From an uncultured Anaerolineaceae bacterium (GTDB lineage: Bacteria > Chloroflexota > Anaerolineae > Anaerolineales > Anaerolineaceae), in NCBI GenBank assembly GCA_938020565.1, contig CALIHP010000067.1:1-10013 (forward strand): DNA of 10,013 nt. Reading direction: 5' to 3'. The notes beneath the pieces are model-generated. The model saw nothing but the letters and a program-made list of their open reading frames with translations. It ran no database searches and was not told where the DNA came from. Both the position numbers and the translations under genes were made by a program. This document shows positions 1-6,801 of the stretch, one piece after another (the stretch's first letter is position 1; every line of letters starts with the position of its first letter).

Positions 1-8
1 CCTGTGTG

Positions 9-314
9 TTATTCCGAGCCCGGGAACATCGCCAGCGCAATCGTGTCCCAGACAGCCGCAACCGCATTACCGAGTTCACTGTCCGACGGTTCTTCACTGT
101 TCAATTGCGTTAACACCGTCCGCAGGAAGGCTTCACGCACGAACGCCCAGTTCATGATAACCGCGTTTGCCAGCTGTACCCGCGCAACATGCTTCGGCGT
201 CTCCGGAGCCTCGTTATTGATCGCAATCGCCGCCGCAAAAGCTGCTTGCCCGACAAGGTTCCCAATGACGGGATTTTCCATTAATTCAGCCTGTTTTCTT
301 AACTCTAATGCCAT
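9..314 (-). CDS. Small helical phage protein of unknown function
   Basis: This 101-residue protein follows the tail fibre by nine bases, with AGGAG in that gap overlapping the fibre's TAG stop, so it belongs to the same operon. It looks all-helical and alanine-rich: NPVIGNLVGQAAFAAAIAIN (14-33), EAPETPKHVARVQLANAVI (35-53), FVREAFLRTVLTQL (58-71), then an acidic loop with EEPSD (74-78) and a last helix, LGNAVAAVWDTIALAM (81-96). The arrangement of an alanine-rich helix, the E(A/D)P(E/A)TPxHxxR element and a terminal VxxxWDxxA helix resembles a class of about 100-residue proteins I recall next to tail fibre genes in many phages. No function is known to me. No signal peptide is evident, and the alanine-rich helix is too mixed to call a holin membrane segment with confidence. 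Confidence 0.7.
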   Translation of the reverse strand: MALELRKQAELMENPVIGNLVGQAAFAAAIAINNEAPETPKHVARVQLANAVIMNWAFVREAFLRTVLTQLNSEEPSDSELGNAVAAVWDTIALAMFPGSE

Positions 315-323
315 TTTGATCTC

Positions 324-1028
324 CTATACTTCCGCAATCCACGATCCGGAAAAATGCATCATACTGCCATAAGTCGTCGTTGTAAACCACATAATACCGT
401 CAGAGCCTACTAATCCAGCCACGGGCGTATTGCCATCCCTGACACAGGGATATACCATTTGTACATGCGGGCGAAATCCCGAAGGCAGTTGGATGAACGC
501 CGGACTTGTCGCCGCCGTACCTGATAGTTGTCCTATAACGTAAACAACATTATTATATTTTCTGTATCTTGCCAATCCATTTTGAATGCGGGTCCATCCA
601 TTTGCTAACCCCATTTCAAGCCACCCACTGTCATTAATGTTCTTACTTGATATATATCCAGAGACGGTTAAATTCCCGATAATACCGAACGTCCCTTTCG
701 CGAACTCTCCAACTCTCGTTGTAAAATCTTCAGCCGAATTCCCATAATGGAAATCAAAAAAACCGCCCGTCCACGCAGCACCGCCCATCTCGATAGCTAC
801 TGGATGCTCTGGAAGCGCCCCGATACTTGCTGGCGTAATTCCCGCGATCCCGTCCTCGATATGATTCATCCGTTCGGCCGTAACCTGCGTCCCTGCCTGT
901 ATGATCTGAGAGACGAGCTCGATCGATACGTTGTCGGCGACGACCGTTCCGTCCGCGCGCGTCAGCCGGTATACCGGCGCGCTTCCATTGATAACTTCAT
1001 CCTTCCACTCCTGTTTTACATACGCCAT
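324..1028 (-). CDS. Tail fibre / receptor-binding protein
   Basis: This 234-residue protein is probably the side or tip fibre that recognises the host surface. I chose the ATG at 1028 (MAYVKQEWKDEVINGSAPVY), with a perfect AGGAGG eight bases upstream; a longer reading has no such site. The N-terminal part carries TRADGTVVADNVSIELVSQI (23-42) and then GTQVTAERMNHIEDGIAG (46-63), the N/IExGI element common in Gram-positive tail fibres near the attachment end. GGFFDFHYGNSAEDFTTRVG (88-107) is a shaft motif that I recall from phage fibres. The C-terminal region (about 136-234) is a beta-rich head with WTRIQNGLARYRKYNNVVYV (145-164), LPSGFRPHVQMVYPCVRDGN (181-200) and SGSWIAEV at the end. GC content drops sharply in the part coding residues 124-163. 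The TAG stop overlaps the next gene's Shine-Dalgarno. Confidence 0.82.
   Translation of the reverse strand: MAYVKQEWKDEVINGSAPVYRLTRADGTVVADNVSIELVSQIIQAGTQVTAERMNHIEDGIAGITPASIGALPEHPVAIEMGGAAWTGGFFDFHYGNSAEDFTTRVGEFAKGTFGIIGNLTVSGYISSKNINDSGWLEMGLANGWTRIQNGLARYRKYNNVVYVIGQLSGTAATSPAFIQLPSGFRPHVQMVYPCVRDGNTPVAGLVGSDGIMWFTTTTYGSMMHFSGSWIAEV
541..660. other. AT-rich patch inside the tail fibre gene
   Basis: By direct count, lines 541-600 and 601-660 have 20 and 22 G or C bases of 60 (about 35 percent together), against 37 of 60 in each of the lines 841-900 and 901-960, in the 5' part of the same gene. The patch codes fibre residues 124-163, at the join between shaft and receptor-binding head. 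The lines on either side rise to 48 and 55 percent. Confidence 0.7.
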
Positions 1029-1033
1029 TCTGT

Positions 1034-1492
1034 TTACCTCCTGAATCCATTCTGCCGCGTCATTCCAGCGCCACAAATCGCGATGCTGGTAATCGGACGC
1101 CGTCCAAAGGCTAATTGCCCGTATGTGCTTTCAATCCGTTCCAGTATTCGTTCCCACTGGTTGATCATCGCGTAATCCGGACACCTTGTCCCGTCGGCAA
1201 AAGCGTAAAATATCGCCTCCCCAGTCGTATTCAGAAACTTTGCCGCGATCCGTAACCGTTCGATATTCTCCGCCATTGCTCGCATTTCCGGGCCTGAAAT
1301 CATATTGTGTTCGCCCTTATTCGGCATGGCAGACAACGTCGGAACGTTTACATGGAAACGCCTCAGGACCGATTCTATGAAGAGAATATTGCTTTTGATC
1401 CGCGCATAATCCGACACGTTGAAAAACGCCTTTTTCGTGCGCGCTGCGATATCCGCTTCAGACCGGTCTGTAATCCCCTGTATGTATGGCAT
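1034..1492 (-). CDS. Helical tail-tip-region protein of unknown function
   Basis: This 152-residue protein sits between the hub and the fibre. It is mostly alpha-helical. It opens with YIQGITDRSEADIAARTKKA (3-22) and FFNVSDYARIKSNI (23-36), continues with a helix LFIESVLRRF (37-46), a loop with several prolines and glycines (51-67), a helix PEMRAMAENIERLRIAAKFL (68-87) and another, MINQWERILERIESTYGQL (109-127), and ends RPITSIAICGAGM (132-144). From memory, many Firmicutes phages carry a protein here with the same plan (ITDRT...DYxRI start, two helical hairpins, a YCGE/CGxG-like end), probably part of the baseplate, but none has an activity I can name. The ATG is two bases after the hub TAA, and GGAGG precedes it by 11 bases. 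No signal peptide or membrane segment is visible. Confidence 0.65.
   Translation of the reverse strand: MPYIQGITDRSEADIAARTKKAFFNVSDYARIKSNILFIESVLRRFHVNVPTLSAMPNKGEHNMISGPEMRAMAENIERLRIAAKFLNTTGEAIFYAFADGTRCPDYAMINQWERILERIESTYGQLAFGRRPITSIAICGAGMTRQNGFRR
1037..1042 (-). promoter_or_regulatory. Strong ribosome binding site of the tail fibre gene
   Basis: AGGAGG on the minus strand lies eight bases before the ATG at 1028 and next to the TAA stop (1034-1036) of the upstream gene. It is the best Shine-Dalgarno in the window, settles the fibre start at 1028 and predicts high fibre expression within the operon. Confidence 0.8.
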
Positions 1493-1494
1493 AT

Positions 1495-4263
1495 TTATCC
1501 AATCCTCCGAACTGCGCCGCTCCAGACCCAGCCTACTAAACCGATTACGCCCGGATTATTAATCGAAACGACGACCCGAACGTTATACCATTTGGAATTT
1601 CCGCTGACCGCCGTTCCGGTTGCCTCTCCGATTACCTTAACCGTTTCGCCGCCATACAGCGAAGCGATAAAGTTCCCGTTATTCGGCCCGTCCCGAAGAA
1701 TAACCCCGCCCATCCCGCCAGACTGAATCATCCCGGTCCACTCGTTATATCCTGATCCGCCGCCGGACCCGCCGCCTCCGCCGCTTTCCCCTTGGATATT
1801 CGAGACCTCCACGCGAACGTCAGTCGTCTCCGACGTGTTCGATATGCTGAAATCTGAATACTCAACTCCGATATGCGTTGCCCGCAATACGCCGTTGACA
1901 TACCAGCGGGCGTCCAGTTTGCCTATTCTCGTGACTGGCATTCCATTAAAAATTTCGCCTGTAGGAAAGCTCGGTGCGGCAATCGTGAGCCATTGCGCTG
2001 GTCCTACTGGATAATAAAATCCCACTGGATTGTGACCGGTCCCGCCCCATGGATCGTTCCATCCGATAACCGTGGCATCTTTTCTTTGCTTTAACTGCGC
2101 GCTGACTTCGACCGTCGTCGCTTCCGTCGTATTCGTCAACGCGAAGACCTTAGTATCTGCGTCGTAGTTCATCCCGACGCCGTTGATAGTAATCCGGACA
2201 TAATACCGATAATCGTTTCGCGTTACCGTGAAATACTGAGCGTCCGCGACCGGGAAGCGGAAGCGCTCCGGCGTGCAGGTAACGCCGTTCCCAATCGTAA
2301 TCGCTTTGGAAATCAACGGGAACGCAACCGAAACGACCGTATTCGCGGTTGCCGCCGGAAGCGAAAACGTAACTGGCGATTCCGTATAGCGCGTTACGGT
2401 TCCGTCGATTGTGACCGTAATTCCATGCGTCGCTAAATACGCTGATTTCAGCTGCGCAATAAACGACTGCGGCGAAGTGGACGGATAAGCGAACGTTGCC
2501 GGTGAGACGATACCTTCCGGCCCGAAAGTAATCTTCTTCGTCCCGGTCGCGCTGTAATCGCCGACAAATCCGGTCGCCTCAAAATCGCAGATTCCGCCGC
2601 CGGCCAGGTCGATCGATACGCGCGAAACGACGCCGTTGAATTTCTTCCCGTTGATCGTTGCAACTGTCACGCGCTTATTAATATCCTTGAACGCTGGATT
2701 GTACGCCCGCCATGTCTGGATATATTTCTGCGTCGCGTATGTCAGCAGCCGCGCCATAACCGTTTCGGCGTTTCCCGGATTGATTAGCGTCGCGCCGTCC
2801 GTTTTCAAAACGTTCGGTTTTGCCGACGCGTTTCCGATATCCGCTTTCTTGATCGTGATTGATTCTGCGTATTTAATTCCCGTTACCGTTACCGCTCCCG
2901 TTCCGTCTGGAATAATCTTTGCGCTGAACGGTTCCCAGAAAGATACGGTCGCGCCGGTCGCTTGTAATTCATGGGTCGGTACGTCAAATGTCAGCTCATG
3001 TTCGCCGGCTTCCAGCGTGTCAAATTTAGCGATTTCTGAACGCGCTTCCGGGAAATCTACCCGGCTGTAAACTTCAACAGCTGTTACACTCGGACGAATG
3101 TCTAAGGATTGATCGTTCAGCCCCTTTTGATTGCTTCCGAAATCAAATGCCGGCGCGGCCGCTGTGTCGCTGATCGCCTGCGGGACCAGCGTCAGCCCGC
3201 CGTCGTCGTCCAGCGTAAAGCACGCTCCGCCGGCAAAAAGCGCCTGTTGTAAGGCCTCGCGCGTCGTTCCCGGCTTGATATATCCGCTGATTGTCGGCGG
3301 AGTGAACCCGCTTTGCACCCGAATATCCTGAACCCGCAGCGCTATTCCGCGCAGAACCCGCCAGACAACAGATTTCAACGAATCCGGAGAATGCGACAGC
3401 CATTTGTCCCCCGAATACGGGATATCGTCCATCAGTCCGACCAGGTCGCAGGCCTGGATTTTCAGCTTGTACGGCGATTCTGTTTTCCATTCCGTCAGGT
3501 AATAACGCCCGATTTTCTCGACGCCGATATCACTGCTGAAATAGATATCCATGCGCATGCGTTCGCGCAATTGCCCATAAACGCTTCCCGCGTCGGCAAC
3601 GTCGAACGTAGCTGATTCATTGGAAATGACCGTCGCGTCAAACGTCCCGAACGGCAGCTCCGCGCCGGTCAGGCTGCATTCTTTCAACGCTTTTGCCGAT
3701 TGGACGTCCGCGCCTCGGAACTCGAGCATGTCGTCAAAATAGATGTTGGTAATCCGCGCCCGGCGGTAAGGACGGTTCGTAGCCATCGGCGCGATAACCA
3801 TCCTTGTAATATTGCTTGCCGTGAAATCAAACGTGCGGACGACATCGGCGGCGGTAATTGTAAATCTCGTTGCTTCCGTGGCTCCGCGATAATAGACGAC
3901 AACGAACCTGCTGGTGAAATCGCCTGTTTCGCGGCTTCCTTCGACCGTTACCCGCCCCATCTTTCGCGCAGAAGCGAACGTGATATCAATCGTTCCGCCG
4001 TCGCCGAAATTCGCATAATTCCCGTTTTCATCAGAATTGTCCCGCGCTGCGAATCCGCATTCCGCTCTGTCATGCCGAAAAAACGAAAACGAGCCGTCCA
4101 GCAGGAAATAATCGCGTTCCATTGTCGCGATTTTCCGATCAGTATCGATTCCGGTTTTCAGCTTGTCGCTATTGGACAAATTCGCATGTTGCTTTGTAAA
4201 TACAATGCTCACCCCGTCTTTGACCGGCGGCTCTGTCAGCTGCATTCGGATGATCGTTTCCAT
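1495..4263 (-). CDS. Tail hub / tail-associated protein with C-terminal SH3-type domain
   Basis: This 922-residue protein is predicted to form the tail tip hub (gp27/Tal type). The N-terminus is a strand-rich start (1-45). Residues about 45-180 look like a galactose-binding-type beta sandwich of the kind inserted in many Firmicutes phage hubs, including LLDGSFSFF (54-62), FTSRFVVVYYRG (116-127) and PYRRARITNIYF (165-176). Residues about 185-575 form the hub core, with LRERMRMDIYF (232-242), IGRYYLTEWKTESPYKLKIQ (251-270) and ACDLVGLMDDIPYSG (271-285). Residues 613-823 hold two and a half diverged beta repeats. A Gly/Ser linker (828-838) leads to a bacterial SH3-type domain (about 842-920) with VILRDGP, VKVIGE, KWYNVRV and GLVGWVWSG, likely to bind cell wall. 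No peptidase or glycosidase motif is visible. The start has GGAGAG nine bases upstream (4273-4278). Confidence 0.85.
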   Translation of the reverse strand: METIIRMQLTEPPVKDGVSIVFTKQHANLSNSDKLKTGIDTDRKIATMERDYFLLDGSFSFFRHDRAECGFAARDNSDENGNYANFGDGGTIDITFASARKMGRVTVEGSRETGDFTSRFVVVYYRGATEATRFTITAADVVRTFDFTASNITRMVIAPMATNRPYRRARITNIYFDDMLEFRGADVQSAKALKECSLTGAELPFGTFDATVISNESATFDVADAGSVYGQLRERMRMDIYFSSDIGVEKIGRYYLTEWKTESPYKLKIQACDLVGLMDDIPYSGDKWLSHSPDSLKSVVWRVLRGIALRVQDIRVQSGFTPPTISGYIKPGTTREALQQALFAGGACFTLDDDGGLTLVPQAISDTAAAPAFDFGSNQKGLNDQSLDIRPSVTAVEVYSRVDFPEARSEIAKFDTLEAGEHELTFDVPTHELQATGATVSFWEPFSAKIIPDGTGAVTVTGIKYAESITIKKADIGNASAKPNVLKTDGATLINPGNAETVMARLLTYATQKYIQTWRAYNPAFKDINKRVTVATINGKKFNGVVSRVSIDLAGGGICDFEATGFVGDYSATGTKKITFGPEGIVSPATFAYPSTSPQSFIAQLKSAYLATHGITVTIDGTVTRYTESPVTFSLPAATANTVVSVAFPLISKAITIGNGVTCTPERFRFPVADAQYFTVTRNDYRYYVRITINGVGMNYDADTKVFALTNTTEATTVEVSAQLKQRKDATVIGWNDPWGGTGHNPVGFYYPVGPAQWLTIAAPSFPTGEIFNGMPVTRIGKLDARWYVNGVLRATHIGVEYSDFSISNTSETTDVRVEVSNIQGESGGGGGSGGGSGYNEWTGMIQSGGMGGVILRDGPNNGNFIASLYGGETVKVIGEATGTAVSGNSKWYNVRVVVSINNPGVIGLVGWVWSGAVRRIG
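1795..2427 (-). repeat. Two and a half diverged beta-domain repeats in the tail hub
   Basis: Within the hub protein, residues 615-650, 689-724 and 785-823 align as three copies of a strand-rich unit. The copies share (I/V)(D/N)G early on, then F(S/A)L or FSI, a threonine/serine/asparagine-rich turn and a V-x-V strand: compare VTFSLPAATANTVVSVAF, VFALTNTTEATTVEVSAQ and DFSISNTSETTDVRVEVSN. The first two copies also share a downstream element, FRFPVADAQYFTV (668-680) and FYYPVGPAQWLTI (749-761). The third copy lacks that element and runs into the Gly/Ser linker. The similarity is visible in protein only; I see no long DNA identity, so the duplication is old. Confidence 0.6.
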
Positions 4264-4267
4264 TGGC

Positions 4268-4639
4268 TTACGCTCTCCGTGCGGGCTCTTTAGCGATGAA
4301 ATTTGCGCTCAGCTTATGCCAGTAAGTCTTTCCATTGTGAATCTTCTTAATCTCGTCTTTCACGCTCGATATATACGCTGTGAATTCGTAATCCCCGGAT
4401 GTTCCCGGTACGACGATCTGATGAAACGGGACGGGCGCGGTCATAACGGCGTACAGCGCGTTATAAACGTCCGTCCGCGCAATGCTGCCCCATTCGATCG
4501 TATAGTTATAATACGTCCCGATGACCTGCCTCGTCAGGACGCCGTCTTCCGTCCGCTCCGCCATGCGGTCCAGCAGCTCCGCGTTTCGCTGGATCGAGAC
4601 GACCGGAACGTCGTATGTCACGCCGTCGATTCGGATCAT
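4268..4639 (-). CDS. Small distal-tail-like protein
   Basis: This 123-residue protein lies between the tape measure and the tail hub, the slot of the distal tail protein (Dit), the ring joining tube to tip. It begins MIRIDGVTYDVPVVSIQRNA (1-20) and continues with a mainly beta pattern: TRQVIGTYYNYTIEWGS (36-52), a short helix TDVYNALYAVMTAP (56-69), FHQIVVPGTSGDYEFTAYIS (72-91), and a final strand YWHKLSANFIAKEP (106-119). That layout resembles the N-terminal belt domain of Dit and the tube-like small proteins of this slot. A classical Dit is about twice as long, so only the belt domain would be present. The assignment rests on position and general pattern. It starts in an ATGA overlap with the tape measure stop and has only a weak G-rich ribosome site. 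Its TAA is four bases before the hub start. Confidence 0.6.
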   Translation of the reverse strand: MIRIDGVTYDVPVVSIQRNAELLDRMAERTEDGVLTRQVIGTYYNYTIEWGSIARTDVYNALYAVMTAPVPFHQIVVPGTSGDYEFTAYISSVKDEIKKIHNGKTYWHKLSANFIAKEPARRA

Positions 4640-6801
4640 ATCCCGGCCCCCGATAAAAGGCTTCCGCCCTGCTGTCGTTCAATACGCTTCATTTCGCGGA
4701 ATACCTCGCGCCCATTAATAACGATTCGGTTGTCGATAATCCCCGGATCGCGGTTCAGCTGATTCTGCGCCGTTTCCTCGCGGACGATCCTGCGGATCAT
4801 GTCTTCCGGCGCGATGATTTCCCGCTGCGTCCGATGATCCCCAACCATGACCAGTCTCGGCTGGTTCGGTTCGATAACGCCGCCCGTGGCGTAGCCTTCG
4901 CCGCCCCAACTGACCTCCTGAATGTTCACGCCCCATTTCTTACCGCCGAGACCCGGTACCCAATCGGGAATATTTATCTGAATCTTGTTCAGCATCCGGA
5001 TTACCCAGTTTACAACGTTTGCCGCGATTCCCTTGATCCCGTTCAGCGCCGCGCCGAACTTCTCTTTAATCCAGTCCCCCGCCGTCTTGAACGCTTTTTT
5101 AATCGGGTCGATAACCTTTTCCCGGAACCATGCGGGCGCTCTGAACCACAATGTAGAAATTTTGCCCCATAACCCTTTGATCCAAATCCAGACATCCTCC
5201 GCTATCTTGGATATGACGGCTCCGAATCCGCTCCAGTACTCTTTTACTCCTTCCCACCATTCTTTCGCGGCTTCCTTTAGTTCATCCCAATGCTGTCGCA
5301 AAACGCCAATAATGATGGTCAGTATCACGATTACTGCGATAATCCCCAGAATTGGATTTGCAAAAGCAAGCACAACGATCAGGATCAGCCCCAACAGGAT
5401 CAGGACATCTCGGAACGTTTCCGGGTTCTTCTCGGCGAATTCCGCGATCTTGTTATTCAGCCAGGTTACCCCCTCAATAATTCCGATAATTCCGTCGCGG
5501 AATGCCGTCAGGATTTTAAGCGTTACAGAATCTTCTTCGCCTTCTTCCTTCTCCGGGAACAGCGCGTTTTTAATCGCTTCTCCCAGCCGGCGGAAAGATT
5601 CGCCCAGCGCCGCCAACGGCTCCCGGAACGGTTCAAAAAACTCCTTTACCGAAGCTTTGAAAGATTCAATTTTCTGTCTCAGCGCTTCAAGCCCTGCGTC
5701 CGTTTCGCTTGTGTCCAGCGCAGGCGTGGAAAGCGTTTCCGGAAGCCCGCCGCCAGACAACGCCTCCAGTCCTGCGCCTGCCCCTGCGCCTGAACCGCCA
5801 CCTTCGTCTTTTTGCTGCAGGACGTTCAGATCGTCGAACGACGCCAGCGCGCCCTTAGCCGCCTTCCCTGCGTTCGCCGTACTGTCCGCTAAATTCTGCT
5901 GCGCGTCTGCCGCGGCGTTTGTAGCCTGCGCCATCCCGCTCATCGCGTCCTGCGTATTCTTCGCCTGCGCAGAAATATCCACGCCAAACAGGATAGACAT
6001 AATCAGCGCGATCCGATTGAACCATCGCGTCAGCGCGTCCACCGCCGCCTTGATATACGGTAATACGCGCGAAATAACCGGAATGATTGAATTCCCGACC
6101 GCGACGCGCAGGTTCAGGAACGAGGCGCTCAGCTGTGCCAGCCGGCCGCCGTACGTGTCCATATACTTCGCCGCGGAACCGGCGTAGATACCGCCCTCGG
6201 CGACGAATCCGTTGAACTCCGCCTGCCGCTTCTGCGCGTCGGTAAGATTGTTCGCTGTCGTCCCAATAGATTTGGCGTACTCCTGCCACATTTTTGCGAC
6301 GTTCTTCTGGATCCCCGCGCTGTCGGTCAGGAGGCTGTTTTCCATGCGCAAGCCCTGCGCCGTCCGCGTGATCGCTTCATCCATCGTGAAGCCCGCCTGT
6401 CGATTATAGACCGCCGCGTCCTTCATGATCTGCATCATCTGTTCGATCTGCGACGTATCGTACCCGCGCAAAAGCATATTCTTGTACGCTTCCGTCGCCG
6501 CCGTCGCGCTGACCAGCCCGTCTTCCGTATAGCTTTTGATAAAGCCTTCCGCCTGCGCGAAGCTCCGTCCGGTCGCGTCCACGACCGAGGCGAGACCTGC
6601 CAATGCCGCTTCTGTTGCCGCCGCAGTTTCGACCGCCTTCTTCCCGAAATTAATGATCGTCGCAACGCTGAACGCGATGCCGATTGCCACGCCGAGCTTT
6701 CCGACAGCGCCCATCATCTTTTTCATACCGGCGTCGAATCCGCCGGTATCTATCCGGGTATCGATTCTTACAGAGCCGTCAGTCGTTCCCAATGCCGCCA
6801 T
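4636..6801 (-). CDS. Tail tape measure protein
   Basis: This 721-residue protein sets tail length and is probably ejected ahead of DNA into the host envelope. At the usual 0.15 nm per residue it predicts a tail of roughly 110 nm. Residues 20-60 form a glycine/alanine amphipathic helix (FDAGMKKMMGAVGKLGVAIG), followed by the helical, alanine-rich region typical of TP901-type phage minor tail proteins (about 60-270). KGALASFDDLNVLQQ (316-330) is a common tape measure element and leads into a Gly/Ala linker (334-344). A hydrophobic block at 465-502 looks like two membrane-spanning segments. A tryptophan-rich helical region follows (503-605). The end, with YATGGVIEPNQPRLVMVGDH (637-656) and REIIAPEDMIRRIV (660-673), is the familiar C-terminal motif of Firmicutes tape measures. 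I see no peptidase or lytic domain. GAGG lies seven bases ahead of the ATG. The stop overlaps the next start as ATGA. Confidence 0.92.
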   Translation of the reverse strand: MAALGTTDGSVRIDTRIDTGGFDAGMKKMMGAVGKLGVAIGIAFSVATIINFGKKAVETAAATEAALAGLASVVDATGRSFAQAEGFIKSYTEDGLVSATAATEAYKNMLLRGYDTSQIEQMMQIMKDAAVYNRQAGFTMDEAITRTAQGLRMENSLLTDSAGIQKNVAKMWQEYAKSIGTTANNLTDAQKRQAEFNGFVAEGGIYAGSAAKYMDTYGGRLAQLSASFLNLRVAVGNSIIPVISRVLPYIKAAVDALTRWFNRIALIMSILFGVDISAQAKNTQDAMSGMAQATNAAADAQQNLADSTANAGKAAKGALASFDDLNVLQQKDEGGGSGAGAGAGLEALSGGGLPETLSTPALDTSETDAGLEALRQKIESFKASVKEFFEPFREPLAALGESFRRLGEAIKNALFPEKEEGEEDSVTLKILTAFRDGIIGIIEGVTWLNNKIAEFAEKNPETFRDVLILLGLILIVVLAFANPILGIIAVIVILTIIIGVLRQHWDELKEAAKEWWEGVKEYWSGFGAVISKIAEDVWIWIKGLWGKISTLWFRAPAWFREKVIDPIKKAFKTAGDWIKEKFGAALNGIKGIAANVVNWVIRMLNKIQINIPDWVPGLGGKKWGVNIQEVSWGGEGYATGGVIEPNQPRLVMVGDHRTQREIIAPEDMIRRIVREETAQNQLNRDPGIIDNRIVINGREVFREMKRIERQQGGSLLSGAGI
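5771..5792 (-). repeat. Short tandem repeat coding the Gly/Ala linker of the tape measure
   Basis: The ten-base word CCTGCGCCTG (plus strand) occurs at 5771-5780 and again at 5783-5792, a 12-base period. It encodes the alternating Gly-Ala stretch at tape measure residues 337-344. The flexible linker separates the N-terminal helical part from the second helical part and membrane-like segment. Such repeats can gain or lose units by slippage. Confidence 0.6.

Noticed and set aside
1..1033. Endolysin, holin or integrase near the left edge
   Set aside because: The fibre and the 101-residue protein fill this region; no catalytic motif of an amidase, lysozyme or recombinase is visible, and the alanine-rich helix alone is not enough to call a holin.
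3700..4762. Two overlapping plus-strand frames of nearly 200 codons
   Set aside because: Both are antisense to the hub, the small distal-tail-like gene and the end of the tape measure. Their products are rich in arginine and isoleucine without motifs, and no promoter or good ribosome site is visible.
4985..6187. A 400-codon open frame on the plus strand
   Set aside because: It runs antisense to the well-supported tape measure gene, has a low-complexity serine/alanine/proline-rich product with no recognisable motif, and is opposite to every other gene. Its length follows from the codon composition of the opposite strand.
5855..6289. A 144-codon minus-strand frame within the tape measure
   Set aside because: Arginine- and glycine-rich out-of-frame reading of the tape measure, with no ribosome site of note and no recognisable features.
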